A DNA stretch of 64,000 bases from Nitrosomonas sp. (GCA_024282035.1 JAMWZR010000006.1:39189-103188), one strand, 5' to 3'. Positions 47,593 through 57,763 are shown, counted from the first letter of the stretch. The notes: a model not told the origin generated them from the sequence alone. Numbers and translations are program-made.

Positions 47593-49245
47593 TTGAAAAG
47601 TATCAAAAACAAAATTATCGTTTTCTCCATCCTGGCAACTCTGATTCCCTCGTTAGGCTTGGGCATTCTTTCTTTTGAACAAAATGAAACAATGATCAGC
47701 GAGAATGTAACACGGGAATTACGCGCCCTTGCCAATCACGCAAGCCGTGAACTGGATTTGTGGACTAAAGACCAGATTTACATTGCGCGTGAATTATCGA
47801 CATCAAAAATTCTCATCGAAGGCCTATCTCAAGCCGGCCAACCGCAAAGCGGTAAATATATCTCCGATAAGGTGCTTGAGCATTACCTCAAGTCTGTTCA
47901 CAAAAAATTGGAAACCGTACTGGAATTAACCGTCATTGATACGGAAGGTACGATCGTTGCCAGCAATATCGACACCCCGACACACATCGAATCACAACCT
48001 AACTGGCCGGAAAATGCCTCCATTCAAGGCAATGTCGTCGTTCCACCGCACTGGAATCCTGCTTACTCAACGGCCACACTGAGTATCTCGGTACCGGTTC
48101 TTTCAATCGATGATTTTATTCTGGGTGCTCTGATCGTTACTTTTGATATGGACAATGTTCAGTCCAATCTTAAAGATCCCTTGAAGTCTCCTCCCGGAGA
48201 GGTACTTTTACTAGATAAAGATGGCAGCATCATGCTGGCCAGTGACAAATCCACCGTCGACACCAATTCTGTCACGATCGAGCCAGCTATATTGCAGCGC
48301 TTGCAGGAAAATCCCGGCGAGTTTGAAATCTTTCGCGGCCTGGCACAAGGTAAGGTATTCGGATTAGCCTATACTTCTGAAAAACCACCGATCACTATTA
48401 TCGCTAGCCGAAGCTACAAGTCTATCTATGCTGCCTGGAAGCAACAGCGGAATCTGTTCATTGCGTTGATCAGCGTCATTCTTCTGATTGTTACGACCAT
48501 AGCATTCCGCATGGGACATGCCATCGTCGTACCGCTACAACGACTCATCAATGCAACGGAAAGAATCGTCAAAGGCGACCTCAATGTAGCGTTGACCAAT
48601 ACACAACGCAATGAACTTGGACAACTGACGTTCATGTTCAATCAAATGACCGATAAATTAAGGCAGAATCAAGCGGAGATCATCGCCGCCACTACTGCCA
48701 TGCAGCAAAAAAACAAACTGCTAGAAACATTATCGATCACCGACAGCCTAACGGGACTTTATAATCGCAACAAACTGAATGCCATCATTACCGATCAACT
48801 AGCACGGTATGCTCGTAACAGGCGCCCATTCGCTGTCTTGATGATTGATGTGGATTACTTTAAAACACTCAATGATAGCTTGGGACACGTGGCAGGGGAC
48901 GAAATTCTCGTTTCCGTCTCCAAAAAAATCTCACAGAGTATCCGTACTGTGGATTTTGCAGCCCGTTATGGCGGTGACGAGTTCATCGTCATTCTGACCG
49001 AATCGACTGTGGATGAAGCAGTAAAAACTGCAGAGCGTATCCGTTCACAAGTAATCAATATACATTGCAACGCCATCAATGAATCCGTGAAAGTTACACT
49101 GAGCATCGGAATCATTCAGAGCGAACCGGAGGACACATCGCTCACCCTCCTGCTTTCTCGAGTTGACAGTGCGCTGTACGAAGCAAAACATGCTGGTCGC
49201 AATCAAGCCTACTGTGTACAACCCAAGTTGAGCGTATCGTCATAA
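47593..49245 (+). CDS. Membrane sensor diguanylate cyclase (Cache-HAMP-GGDEF)
   Basis: This 550-residue protein starts at a TTG. It has a first membrane helix (about 8-28), a periplasmic Cache-like sensor (about 30-285) and a second helix (about 289-310). A HAMP segment (VVPLQRLINATERIVKGDLN) and a GGDEF domain (about 385-545) follow. The active motif GGDEF is at residues 460-464, with the RxxD site RTVD upstream, so synthesis and product inhibition should both work. The ligand is unknown. Confidence 0.92.
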   Translation: MKSIKNKIIVFSILATLIPSLGLGILSFEQNETMISENVTRELRALANHASRELDLWTKDQIYIARELSTSKILIEGLSQAGQPQSGKYISDKVLEHYLKSVHKKLETVLELTVIDTEGTIVASNIDTPTHIESQPNWPENASIQGNVVVPPHWNPAYSTATLSISVPVLSIDDFILGALIVTFDMDNVQSNLKDPLKSPPGEVLLLDKDGSIMLASDKSTVDTNSVTIEPAILQRLQENPGEFEIFRGLAQGKVFGLAYTSEKPPITIIASRSYKSIYAAWKQQRNLFIALISVILLIVTTIAFRMGHAIVVPLQRLINATERIVKGDLNVALTNTQRNELGQLTFMFNQMTDKLRQNQAEIIAATTAMQQKNKLLETLSITDSLTGLYNRNKLNAIITDQLARYARNRRPFAVLMIDVDYFKTLNDSLGHVAGDEILVSVSKKISQSIRTVDFAARYGGDEFIVILTESTVDEAVKTAERIRSQVINIHCNAINESVKVTLSIGIIQSEPEDTSLTLLLSRVDSALYEAKHAGRNQAYCVQPKLSVSS

Positions 49246-49262
49246 AGCAATGCAGGCAGTGA

Positions 49263-50054
49263 TTACTGCTTTCTTTCTTCCTCCAGCTCCAGCATGGAAT
49301 TGATAATCCATCCCTGGCTTTTGTCTGTCTGAACACGCAACCAGTCACCTTGATTGGCTGTAGCGGTCACAATCACATCCTTTTTCAACGTAACGATAAC
49401 CTGTGCGTGCGCATCGGGTGATTTGCGCAAATGTGCATTCTTTTTGGTGCGCAATTTCACCGGTACATGGAATTCCAGCAATGTGTGATCAATATGCGAA
49501 ACCTTTTTACGGCTATGGTCCGTGATCAGATGAATAAAATTATTCGCTTGGGACACATGATTCATGGCAGCCGCATACTGATCCTTGGAATAAAATAACG
49601 AAGCCGTTTCCAATAAATGTTGCACCTGAAATCGCAGTATCTGATCGAATGGAGAAAGTTTGGCTTGCTTCCACTGCTCCAGTGAAGCCTCGACTTCAGC
49701 AATGGCTGAAGCTGTACTGGGTTTGGTAGCCAAACGATGCAATTTGACCTGAGCACGCGTTGCTTCCTTTTTTGCTTCATGCAGCACTTGGGCCTGACTT
49801 TGCTGTTGCATTTTCTGGTTCTTGATCAATTCATCCTTTTCGGCAACCAGTTTCTCCAATCTTGCATTTTCATTTTTCAGTTCTTCACAATGGGAAGAGG
49901 GTACAGAAAGCGGCTCAAAGACGGTGTCAACCTTAGGCTCTGGTGCAGCACAGCCCGCCAAACCGGCTATGAGCAACAACATTGCGGACTGACGCAAACC
50001 CAGAAGATTGTTTAATGAAAAACAGGAGGTTGCCTTGATTTGTATTTGCATCAT
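49263..50054 (-). CDS. SH3-domain lipoprotein with coiled coil
   Basis: The 263-residue product has a lipobox (AGLAGC, cysteine near residue 35) and a helical coiled-coil part around residues 55-110 (CEELKNENARLEKLVAEKDE). A bacterial SH3 domain forms the C-terminus (KNAHLRKSPDAHAQVIVTLK, ending LRVQTDKSQGWI). It is probably attached to a membrane on the periplasmic side and may bind cell wall. The start at 50054 has GAGG upstream. It ends just past the converging GGDEF gene. Confidence 0.82.
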   Translation of the reverse strand: MMQIQIKATSCFSLNNLLGLRQSAMLLLIAGLAGCAAPEPKVDTVFEPLSVPSSHCEELKNENARLEKLVAEKDELIKNQKMQQQSQAQVLHEAKKEATRAQVKLHRLATKPSTASAIAEVEASLEQWKQAKLSPFDQILRFQVQHLLETASLFYSKDQYAAAMNHVSQANNFIHLITDHSRKKVSHIDHTLLEFHVPVKLRTKKNAHLRKSPDAHAQVIVTLKKDVIVTATANQGDWLRVQTDKSQGWIINSMLELEEERKQ

Positions 50055-50077
50055 CCCAAGCCTCAACAAAAGCAAAA

Positions 50078-50914
50078 CTAACGATTAAGTATAATTTCCA
50101 ATACGAACTTGCTACCAATGTAAGCCAGCAGTAATGTCGCAAAACCAGTCAGAGTCCAGCGCACTGCTATGCGCCCGCGCCAGCCATAAAGCTGCCTACC
50201 AAAAAGCAGCGCGGCAAATACTCCCCAGGAAATGAATCCAAACAGCGTCTTATGACTAAAGGTCAGCGGTTGACCAAACACTTCCCTGGAGAAAACCACG
50301 CCGCTCAACAGTGTTAGCGTCAGTAAAACAAAACCGATCCAGATGATGCGAAACAGCAGTTTTTCCATTGCCAGCAGCGGAGGAAGATTGGTAAGCATCG
50401 GATGTTTCGTCGGATGATGCAGATGCCGTTCGACCACCATCATCAATAGCGCATGTAGCGCAGCGATCGTCAACAGGCTATAAGCCAGCATGGCGACCAG
50501 CAAATGTGCCTTGAATGCTGGCAATTCGGTATTATCCAGTGGACGCAGAGACGGAAAAAAATACGGTAGAAAAATCGCAACGGCAGCGGCCACAGCCACC
50601 GGCGCCACAAGTGTCTGCAATCCCTGCATGCGGTTAAAAAAACCGGAAAACCAATAAATAATGGCCGTCAACCAGACAATGGATGAAATGGCGTTACTCA
50701 ATCCAAAACTCAAGCCGGATCCAATAAACATCGAATGATAAAGCGTCAAAGCGTGTAAAACCAAGGGAATGAACATGGCATGATGAGCCCAGTCAATCGA
50801 CACTGGTCGATCATGACTTCCCGTCATCGATTGCTGCCACGTATATCGCCAGAAATACCAACCAATCAGTATATAAAGCAAAAAAGCCGTCAGATAAGTT
50901 AAAATGCTGACCAT
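50078..50914 (-). CDS. CcsA/YpjD-like cytochrome c assembly family membrane protein
   Basis: The 278-residue integral membrane protein has about eight hydrophobic helices. The family pattern includes histidines in PLVLHALTLYHSMF, the segment FKAHLLVAMLAYSLLTIAAL, and HKTLFGFISWGVFAALLFGR. It is divergent from ffh, the same position as ypjD in E. coli. Relatives handle haem in cytochrome c maturation, but YpjD itself has no proven role there. The SH3 lipoprotein gene follows after 23 bases. Confidence 0.87.
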   Translation of the reverse strand: MVSILTYLTAFLLYILIGWYFWRYTWQQSMTGSHDRPVSIDWAHHAMFIPLVLHALTLYHSMFIGSGLSFGLSNAISSIVWLTAIIYWFSGFFNRMQGLQTLVAPVAVAAAVAIFLPYFFPSLRPLDNTELPAFKAHLLVAMLAYSLLTIAALHALLMMVVERHLHHPTKHPMLTNLPPLLAMEKLLFRIIWIGFVLLTLTLLSGVVFSREVFGQPLTFSHKTLFGFISWGVFAALLFGRQLYGWRGRIAVRWTLTGFATLLLAYIGSKFVLEIILNR

Positions 50915-51054
50915 CGAGATTAAGAATTATTGGAAGCAGGAATTTCCGTCAAGTCTACATGGCACGCTAACAAATTCAAAGAGCCAAGCTGTTTTTTTAT
51001 AATTTCAAGTGTATATATTGTTTTATACCTTTCCATTTTTCAGAGGTTTAAGTC

Positions 51055-52404
51055 ATGTTTGACAATCTTACGGGTCGACTGGCCGGCGTTATCAAATCAT
51101 TACGGGGTGAGGCAAGACTCACGGAAAACAATATTCAGCAGGCACTCAGAGAGGTCCGTCTAGCTCTGCTGGAAGCGGATGTCGCTCTGCCCGTAGTCAA
51201 GGATTTCATCGCTAATGTCAAGGAAAAGGCGGTCGGTCACGAAGTCATGACCAGCCTGACACCGGGTCAGGCACTCATTGGCGTGGTGCATCAAGAACTG
51301 ATTGCCATCATGGGCGGTGAAAAAGCGGATATCAATCTGAACACGGTTCCACCAGCTGTCATTCTGATGGCCGGGTTGCAAGGTGCAGGTAAAACCACCA
51401 CCAGCGGAAAACTCGCAAAATGGTTAATGGAACACAAGAAGAAGAAGGTATTGCTGGTTTCATGCGATATCTATCGCCCAGCCGCTATACATCAGCTCGA
51501 ACTGCTTGCCGGTCAGGTGGGCGCTGATTTCTTTCCTGTTAAGGAAGGACAGAAACCCGGTGAGATTGGCGCTGCAGCCCTGGATTTTGCGCGCAGGCAT
51601 TTCCATGACATCGTAATAGTCGATACTGCTGGCCGATTGGGCATCGATGAAGCGATGATGCAGGAAATCACCGAACTCGAGAATCTGCTCAAGCCTATTG
51701 AGACTCTGTTTGTCGTAGATGCCATGCAGGGTCAGGATGCAGTCAACACCGCCAAGGCATTTTCTGAAGCCCTGCCGCTCACCGGTGTGGTGCTTACCAA
51801 ACTGGATGGTGATGCCCGTGGAGGTGCAGCCTTATCGGTCAAGCATATTACCGGCAAGCCCATCAAATTTGCTGGTGTAGCTGAGAAACTGACTGGTCTC
51901 GAAGTTTTCCATCCGGATCGGATGGCGTCGCGTATCCTGGGTATGGGTGACGTTCTTGGTCTGATCGAAGAAGCACAGCGTAGCACCGATCGTGAAGAAG
52001 CCGACAAGTTGATGAAGAAAATGAAGTCTGGCAAAGACTTTGATTTGGACGACTTCAAGGCACAATTTCAACAGATGCGAAACATGGGCGGGATGAGTGC
52101 ATTGATGGACAAACTGCCAGCCCAATTGACCCAAGCAGCCCAAAATATCAAAGTGGATGACAAGCTGCTTAACCGGACCGAAGGCATCATCAATTCAATG
52201 ACCAAATTGGAGCGTCAAAAACCGGATATCCTCAAGGCATCCCGCAAGCGCAGAATTGCTGCTGGAGCTGGCGTTTCAGTTCAGGAAGTCAATCGTCTGC
52301 TGTCACAATTCGAGCAAGCCAGAAAAATGATGAAAATGATGAACAAAGGCGGCATTTCAAAAATGATGCGTGGCATCAAAGGTATGCTGCCCAAGATGCA
52401 CTAG
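51055..52404 (+). CDS. ffh: Signal recognition particle protein Ffh
   Basis: This 449-residue GTPase binds 4.5S RNA and directs membrane proteins to the translocon. The N domain, the G domain with GLQGAGKT (107-114), LVSCDIYRPAAIHQL and DTAGRL, and the methionine-rich M domain ending MMKMMNKGGISKMMRGIKGM are all present. No SRP RNA gene was recognised nearby. Confidence 0.97.
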   Translation: MFDNLTGRLAGVIKSLRGEARLTENNIQQALREVRLALLEADVALPVVKDFIANVKEKAVGHEVMTSLTPGQALIGVVHQELIAIMGGEKADINLNTVPPAVILMAGLQGAGKTTTSGKLAKWLMEHKKKKVLLVSCDIYRPAAIHQLELLAGQVGADFFPVKEGQKPGEIGAAALDFARRHFHDIVIVDTAGRLGIDEAMMQEITELENLLKPIETLFVVDAMQGQDAVNTAKAFSEALPLTGVVLTKLDGDARGGAALSVKHITGKPIKFAGVAEKLTGLEVFHPDRMASRILGMGDVLGLIEEAQRSTDREEADKLMKKMKSGKDFDLDDFKAQFQQMRNMGGMSALMDKLPAQLTQAAQNIKVDDKLLNRTEGIINSMTKLERQKPDILKASRKRRIAAGAGVSVQEVNRLLSQFEQARKMMKMMNKGGISKMMRGIKGMLPKMH

Positions 52405-52409
52405 CTTCA

Positions 52410-52853
52410 TTAATTCTCTGCGGCAGGCACATTCTCCAGTCCCAGTACTGGCGTGCCTGCCGAGATTTTACGGGCGGAAAACCATCCCCTATTCATTTCC
52501 AGCGCATATTTCGCCAAGCCTGCCGAATCATGTGATTTCAAAGATTCGGGATGCATGTCGGCGATATTGAGAATGACGCCACGCTCATCGATGAATGCAA
52601 CACTCAAGGGAATGTAGGTATTTTTCATCCACATACTGTATAAATCCGCACGGGGGAAAATAAATAACATACCCGCATCGGCCGCAAGTGACTTGCGGTA
52701 CATCAGTCCCTCGGCACGCGATAACTGGGTATTTGCCACCTCAACGGCCACCTTGTGCCCCATAATACTTAAATTCGTGCGCTGGACATCCGAACATGCC
52801 GCCTGTGATGAAACCAAAACCAGCAGAACAAGAAAAACAGAAAAAAATCGCAT
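52410..52853 (-). CDS. DUF192 family exported protein
   Basis: The 147-residue product has an export signal ([20 protein letters not shown]). The DUF192 pattern follows: RAEGLMYRKSLAADAGMLFI, FPRADLYSMWMKNTYIPLSV and AKYALEMNRGWFSARKI. The ATG at 52853 shares one base with the dut stop codon, so translation is probably coupled. Function is unknown. The cysteine at the signal end could make it a lipoprotein. Confidence 0.87.
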   Translation of the reverse strand: MRFFSVFLVLLVLVSSQAACSDVQRTNLSIMGHKVAVEVANTQLSRAEGLMYRKSLAADAGMLFIFPRADLYSMWMKNTYIPLSVAFIDERGVILNIADMHPESLKSHDSAGLAKYALEMNRGWFSARKISAGTPVLGLENVPAAEN

Positions 52854-53302
52854 CAATGTTTACCTGTACTACCAAATCCGCCTTCGCCTCGATCGCTCTC
52901 TGCAAAAGCATCCACACGATTGAACTCGACCTGCATGACGGGCACGACAACCAGTTGGGCGATGCGCTCCAATGGGTTCAGCTCGAACGTCGTTTGACCG
53001 CGATTCCAGCAAGAAACCATGATTTGCCCTTGATAATCCGAATCGATCAACCCGACCAGATTTCCCAGCACAATGCCATGTTTATGACCCAATCCGGATC
53101 GGGGCAAAATCAACGCCGCCATTCCGGAATCAGCAAGATGCACTGCAATACCTGTGGGAATCAATAATGTATCCCCGGGATTCAAGGTAACCGGCTGCTC
53201 GATACAGGCACGCAAATCCAGCCCCGCCGAACCCGGCGTCGCATAGGCTGGTGGTTGATCGTTTAATCGGGGATCCAGAATTTTGATATCAATTTTTATC
53301 AT
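52853..53302 (-). CDS. dut: dUTP diphosphatase
   Basis: The 149-residue trimeric enzyme removes dUTP. The five motifs are seen in [43 protein letters not shown] and the C-terminal [12 protein letters not shown]. The ATG at 53302 overlaps the coaBC end by 14 bases. The order coaBC-dut is common in proteobacteria. Confidence 0.96.
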   Translation of the reverse strand: MIKIDIKILDPRLNDQPPAYATPGSAGLDLRACIEQPVTLNPGDTLLIPTGIAVHLADSGMAALILPRSGLGHKHGIVLGNLVGLIDSDYQGQIMVSCWNRGQTTFELNPLERIAQLVVVPVMQVEFNRVDAFAESDRGEGGFGSTGKH

Positions 53303-54512
53303 GGGTATGCGGTTTACGAAAATGGAATTTACGGTACATCGAACCAATATGATCAATCAAATGACGCGCTTGCTCGATTTTTGCCGCTCTGGGTAAAACA
53401 TGCTTTCCGGTTACATCAATCAATATGAGTTCACTCGCGTCAGCGCCTATGGCCTGCTGGGCCAGATTGGCCACTAATAAAGGAATATTTTTACTGGAAC
53501 GTTTCAACTGGGCATTTTCTTCAAGATTCTCGGTTTCAGCCGCAAAACCCACACAAAATGGCGGCTCCGGCAAACTAGCAACAGTTTGTAGAATATCGGT
53601 ATTAGGCACCAGTTCCAGTGTGAATTTACTGTTGGATCGCTTCAGCTTGTGCGAACTGGCATTCGCCACACGATAATCTGCAACCGCTGCCACGCTGATA
53701 AAGATATCGCTGCGATCAACCTCGGATTGCACAGCTTGTAACATCTCCTGTGCGCTAACCACGCGAATGAATTTTTCCACTATGGGAACAGCCAGACACG
53801 TGGGTCCGGAAACCAACGATACTTTCGCCCCCGCCTCGACTGCAGCCCGTGCAATAGCGTAGCCCATTTTTCCTGAACTCAGATTGGTGATACCCCGTAC
53901 TGCATCGATGGCTTCGTATGTGGGTCCGGCTGTAATCAGTACATTCAGTCCCTGCAATTGCTCTGTTGAAAACAACTCAGTTTGTATGATCTCAAACAAC
54001 TCACTGGCCTCGAGCATGCGCCCCATACCGGTCTCTCCACACGCCTGCACCCCGCTAACCGGCCCCACTGCCTTGATACCATCCTGCTTGACGCGAACGA
54101 TATTACGCTGTGTTGCCGGGTTTTCCCACATCTGCCTGTTCATGGAGGGTGCAATTATCAGCGGACAATCACGTGCCAGACATAATGTGGATAACAAGTC
54201 ATCCGCCAATCCATTGGCAATTTTTGCAATAAAATCGGCGCTTGCCGGCGCTATCACCAGCATGTCAGCCTGACGCGACAGATTGATATGCGCCATATTC
54301 TGTGCTGCATTAGTTTGCCACAGATCCGTATAAACTTGATTTCCTGTCAGCGACTGAAAAGTCGCGGCACCAATAAACTGGCAGGCTGATTGTGTCATCA
54401 CGGTTTGCACATGTACACCAGCCTGCGTCAACAAACGCGCCAGCTCAGCCGCCTTATAGGCAGCGACTCCTCCCGTCACGCCCAATATCAATCGCTTATT
54501 CTGCATACGCAT
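53289..54512 (-). CDS. coaBC: Bifunctional phosphopantothenoylcysteine decarboxylase/ligase CoaBC
   Basis: The 407-residue protein performs two steps of coenzyme A synthesis. The N-terminal flavin-dependent decarboxylase half shows [29 protein letters not shown] and the active cysteine in [11 protein letters not shown]. The C-terminal ligase half begins [20 protein letters not shown]. Two start codons two residues apart are possible. Confidence 0.96.
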   Translation of the reverse strand: MRMQNKRLILGVTGGVAAYKAAELARLLTQAGVHVQTVMTQSACQFIGAATFQSLTGNQVYTDLWQTNAAQNMAHINLSRQADMLVIAPASADFIAKIANGLADDLLSTLCLARDCPLIIAPSMNRQMWENPATQRNIVRVKQDGIKAVGPVSGVQACGETGMGRMLEASELFEIIQTELFSTEQLQGLNVLITAGPTYEAIDAVRGITNLSSGKMGYAIARAAVEAGAKVSLVSGPTCLAVPIVEKFIRVVSAQEMLQAVQSEVDRSDIFISVAAVADYRVANASSHKLKRSNSKFTLELVPNTDILQTVASLPEPPFCVGFAAETENLEENAQLKRSSKNIPLLVANLAQQAIGADASELILIDVTGKHVLPRAAKIEQARHLIDHIGSMYRKFHFRKPHTHDKN

Positions 54513-54724
54513 TTTAAAATTCTGTCATGTTTTGGAAACGGTTTGCGCACCTCGTCTATCTCAAAAAAACCAGGTTTTTACGGCTTACATAAAGGCACGG
54601 TCACCCTCAATTCCAGGCACATCAATGCCGCTAACCCCGTATGTGATGACCTTGTCCTCTTGATCAGAGCAAATCAAATTTTCAAATGCAGCATTGTACA
54701 TGACTCAATCCACGATCAATCAAA

Positions 54725-55399
54725 ATGGCAATAACCGACTGGCCTACTTCAGACCGACCGCGTGAGAAACTGCTGGCAAATGGTGTCGAATCCCTTTCAG
54801 ACACCGAACTACTGGCGATTTTCCTGCGTACCGGCATTTGTGGAAAAAGTGCAGTAGACCTTGCTCGTGATCTGATTACACATTTTGGTAGTCTCAACAA
54901 TATTTTCAATGCGAATCAGGACAGTTTCTGCCAACTTCCCGGAATGGGCGTTGCCAAATATGCGCAGCTACAGGCCATCCTGGAAATGGCACGACGAGCG
55001 CTGCATGAAAATCTGAAACAGGGCGACGCCCTAAATTCCCCTGATCAAGTCAAACAGTTTCTCCGCCTCAGTTTATCGGGCAAACAGCAGGAAGTCTTCG
55101 TAGGGATTTTTCTCAATACACAACATCAAATTCTAGCCACAGAGGAACTCTTTAGTGGCACGTTGTCACAAACTAGCGTGTACCCACGAGAGGTAATCAA
55201 ACGAGTTTTGCATCACAATGCGGCCGCAATCATTTTTGCACATAACCATCCTTCAGGGGTGGCCACTCCCAGCCAAGCTGACCAGATGCTGACACAATCG
55301 CTGAAACAGGCTCTGGCATTAATCGATGTCAAGGTACTGGATCATTTTATCGTCGGACATAACACCACCGTGTCTTTTGCGGAACTTCATTTGCTCTAA
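54725..55399 (+). CDS. radC: RadC family JAB1/MPN-domain protein
   Basis: The 224-residue protein begins with a helix-hairpin-helix region ([20 protein letters not shown]) followed by a metal-binding JAMM domain with [14 protein letters not shown]. Despite the name, a DNA-repair role is not well supported in the family. It is divergent from coaBC, the usual arrangement. The 54513-54724 gap holds no recognised feature. Confidence 0.93.
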   Translation: MAITDWPTSDRPREKLLANGVESLSDTELLAIFLRTGICGKSAVDLARDLITHFGSLNNIFNANQDSFCQLPGMGVAKYAQLQAILEMARRALHENLKQGDALNSPDQVKQFLRLSLSGKQQEVFVGIFLNTQHQILATEELFSGTLSQTSVYPREVIKRVLHHNAAAIIFAHNHPSGVATPSQADQMLTQSLKQALALIDVKVLDHFIVGHNTTVSFAELHLL

Positions 55400-55613
55400 A
55401 TACGCCACCCACGATATAAACGTTACTCATGTCACGCAAAAAGCTGGATTCGGAATCTCTGCAAAAGAGTCTTCAAAGCAGAAAAGGATCCACAGAATCG
55501 TAATAGTCAGATGATATCGGTTAAAATGATTCCCGACGGGATAACTTCGTTCCTCGGTTGAATTCGTACAACTCCTGCATTCAAAATACTCTGTACCACA
55601 GCAGCCAGCCACC

Positions 55614-56711
55614 ATGTCAGTCAATTTTGATAAGACCCAACCCCCTCCTGGCAAAACCAGATCCAAGCGAAGTCCTAGCCGTGCAAGAAAAATAACAGAA
55701 CCCAAGCCGCGCAGAGTATCACCCAAAAAGCAGAGTACAAGTTTGAAACAAAAATTGCTATTGGGCGCAGTGGAAATTTCAGGATTGACCACCACGATCA
55801 TTCTCGCCATTCTATGGGGAGTTGGGCTCTCCGCAGTTCAGTTTTCTGGTACTGCTTTTTTTAGCAATATCCTGCCTTTTGCTGCTGGCATCCTGGGAAT
55901 TACTTTGATAGTTTCGGTATTGCTAATCGGCTGGAATCGAATGAGAAGATGGTCTCAAATGCGTCAAATGCCCTATCTTGCACCAGCTCTGGCAGTGTGT
56001 TTGGCATTGGCATCAGCCTGGTCTATCACTCATGAGCGATTCACCATTGCATATGGCAACTTTCGCGCGTTAATCGGAGGTAAAGAAGAAGTCGCACGAG
56101 TGGCCATAGCGCATCAGGTTTACGCCGCCTACCGCCGACACAACCCGGCACAACTACAGATCATGATCAGTCGCGCACAACCCTACAGGGCCGACATTGA
56201 AGCCGCTGCACGTACTTTTGGTGTTGATGCACACCTGCTGTACGGCATTGCAGCCACCGAGTCTTCGTTCTTGCCTCGAGATAGTCACGATGGTGGAAAA
56301 GGATTATTCCAAATTACTCGCGTGCCCGAACTCATTACTGCTCAAGCCATGCGACGATTAAACACCGAACGCATCGTATTGGACACCCCTCGGCACAATG
56401 CCTTCGTAGCCGCAGCAACGTTCAAGCATTACATGGCTGAAATGAAAAACGATCTGTTTCTCGGGTTACTGGCTTACAACATCGGACCTGCAAATGGTGG
56501 ATTACGTTTTATCATGCAGCAATACGGCGCATCGGATTTCACGACGATTCAACCTTATTTACAAACCTTGCCTCGTGATTATCCGATACGTGTTTTAGCC
56601 TATGCACTGGCATTCCGTTTGTGGCATCTGGAAGGTAAATTGCCTGCCTATGAAGAAGGCAGCAATGCCCTTTCCATTCAACGGATCGGCATCCCTGGCC
56701 TCCATCCATGA
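55614..56711 (+). CDS. Membrane-anchored lytic transglycosylase (SLT domain)
   Basis: The 365-residue protein has a basic, proline-rich cytoplasmic N-terminus, three hydrophobic stretches (about 50-75, 85-107 and 122-138) and a periplasmic SLT domain (about 195-330). The catalytic glutamate is E216 in IAATESSFLPRDSHDGGKGL, followed by LLAYNIGPANGG. It cleaves peptidoglycan glycan strands. The multi-helix N-terminus is unusual for this family, where one signal or anchor is normal. Confidence 0.88.
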   Translation: MSVNFDKTQPPPGKTRSKRSPSRARKITEPKPRRVSPKKQSTSLKQKLLLGAVEISGLTTTIILAILWGVGLSAVQFSGTAFFSNILPFAAGILGITLIVSVLLIGWNRMRRWSQMRQMPYLAPALAVCLALASAWSITHERFTIAYGNFRALIGGKEEVARVAIAHQVYAAYRRHNPAQLQIMISRAQPYRADIEAAARTFGVDAHLLYGIAATESSFLPRDSHDGGKGLFQITRVPELITAQAMRRLNTERIVLDTPRHNAFVAAATFKHYMAEMKNDLFLGLLAYNIGPANGGLRFIMQQYGASDFTTIQPYLQTLPRDYPIRVLAYALAFRLWHLEGKLPAYEEGSNALSIQRIGIPGLHP

Positions 56712-56729
56712 CGACTTATGTGCAATGGT

Positions 56730-56766
56730 CAGAGTGTAAAGAGTCACCTATCCCTCTAACACTCTG
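56730..56766. terminator. Hairpin between converging genes
   Basis: CAGAGTGT and ACACTCTG pair over eight bases, with further pairing inside (AAAGAG with CTCT). The hairpin lies between the lytic transglycosylase and the DUF2780 gene, which converge. There is no clear T run on either strand. Confidence 0.4.
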
Positions 56767-56795
56767 TTCGACTCCCGAATAACTGAAGGACTGCT

Positions 56796-57386
56796 TCAGC
56801 GAACACCTAATGCAGATTGAAAAAGTCCGGCAGATGCAGGACCACTCATTTGCTTCACATAGTTGGTTACGATCGGAATGAAACGCCCCACCAAATCCGG
56901 TGACAGATTCAACTGCTGAAATGAGCCAGCCAATGCTGCTGCGCCACCCAGAGAACTGCCCGCCCCGCCTGCTAATGATGACATCCCCCCCGCAGGACTA
57001 GCAGGAGCTGCAGCCAGCATGGTATCCATACCCGAAATGGAACGAGTCAGACTGCCAAATGCTTGTGGCTCCATTTTTGCTTTTGCCATCTGAAAAATTG
57101 CACCTGCCCCACCCAATGCTTGCTGTGGTGACACATTCAACTTGTGTACCAGCAAATCAACCAATCCAATCTGACTCGCACCGGCAGCACCTGCCATTCC
57201 GGAAGCGCCTGCAACAGCTGCTCCTGCATTCAGCATCTGTTGACCACTTTGTGCCGCCCCCGCAACGCTAGCCAGGCTTTTATCTGCCGTTCCCAATGCA
57301 CTTGTACCTGGATTATTGGTTGCGCAACCCACAAGCGAGACAAAAAGAATACCAGTGCCTATTTGCATATAATTGATTTTTTTCAT
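56796..57386 (-). CDS. DUF2780-type lipoprotein
   Basis: The 196-residue product has a lipobox (VSLVGC, cysteine near residue 21) and an Ala/Gly-rich composition. The recognisable DUF2780 core is IGLVDLLVHKLNVSPQQALG, then GAGAIFQMAKAKMEP and LNLSPDLVGRFIPIVTNYVK. It is probably a periplasmic or outer-membrane lipoprotein. Its role is unknown. Confidence 0.78.
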   Translation of the reverse strand: MKKINYMQIGTGILFVSLVGCATNNPGTSALGTADKSLASVAGAAQSGQQMLNAGAAVAGASGMAGAAGASQIGLVDLLVHKLNVSPQQALGGAGAIFQMAKAKMEPQAFGSLTRSISGMDTMLAAAPASPAGGMSSLAGGAGSSLGGAAALAGSFQQLNLSPDLVGRFIPIVTNYVKQMSGPASAGLFQSALGVR

Positions 57387-57577
57387 GATATATCCCCGAA
57401 ATAAGTTTTTACGTACTACATAATTTTTTTAAAAACACCATAATAGAGAGCATGCCATTAATAAACGTTCCTTGCTAGATGATACAGGCATTGTCATGAA
57501 TTCTTAACCTATCTGTCATCCAATTTTCACATATCAGGTTTAAACTTTCGATACATGATAAATTACAAGGAGAAACA

Positions 57578-57763
57578 ATGAATTGCTTGATTAAGGAATG
57601 GCCCAATAAAGCAGCAACGCTCATGACTGAAGATGGCGTTGTGTTATGGACGTTTAGTAGTATTGAAGAAGCCAGCGAGGTTTGGCGCGACTGGTGTATG
57701 CAACAAAACCCACCAAGAACAAGTACCACAGAAAGCAGTTCCGAATCAATCACTCCGGCCTAA
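57578..57763 (+). CDS. Small hypothetical protein
   Basis: The 61-residue product (MNCLIKEWPNKAATLMTEDG and on) is soluble, rich in Trp in its first half, and ends in a Ser/Thr-rich tail. A near-ideal AAGGAG lies five bases upstream of the ATG, which is the main reason to believe it. The family is not recognised. Confidence 0.6.
   Translation: MNCLIKEWPNKAATLMTEDGVVLWTFSSIEEASEVWRDWCMQQNPPRTSTTESSSESITPA

Noticed and set aside
49256-49269. GCAGT-GATT-ACTGC as a terminator after the GGDEF gene
   Set aside because: The stem is only five bases and runs into the end of the converging lipoprotein gene; too weak to call.
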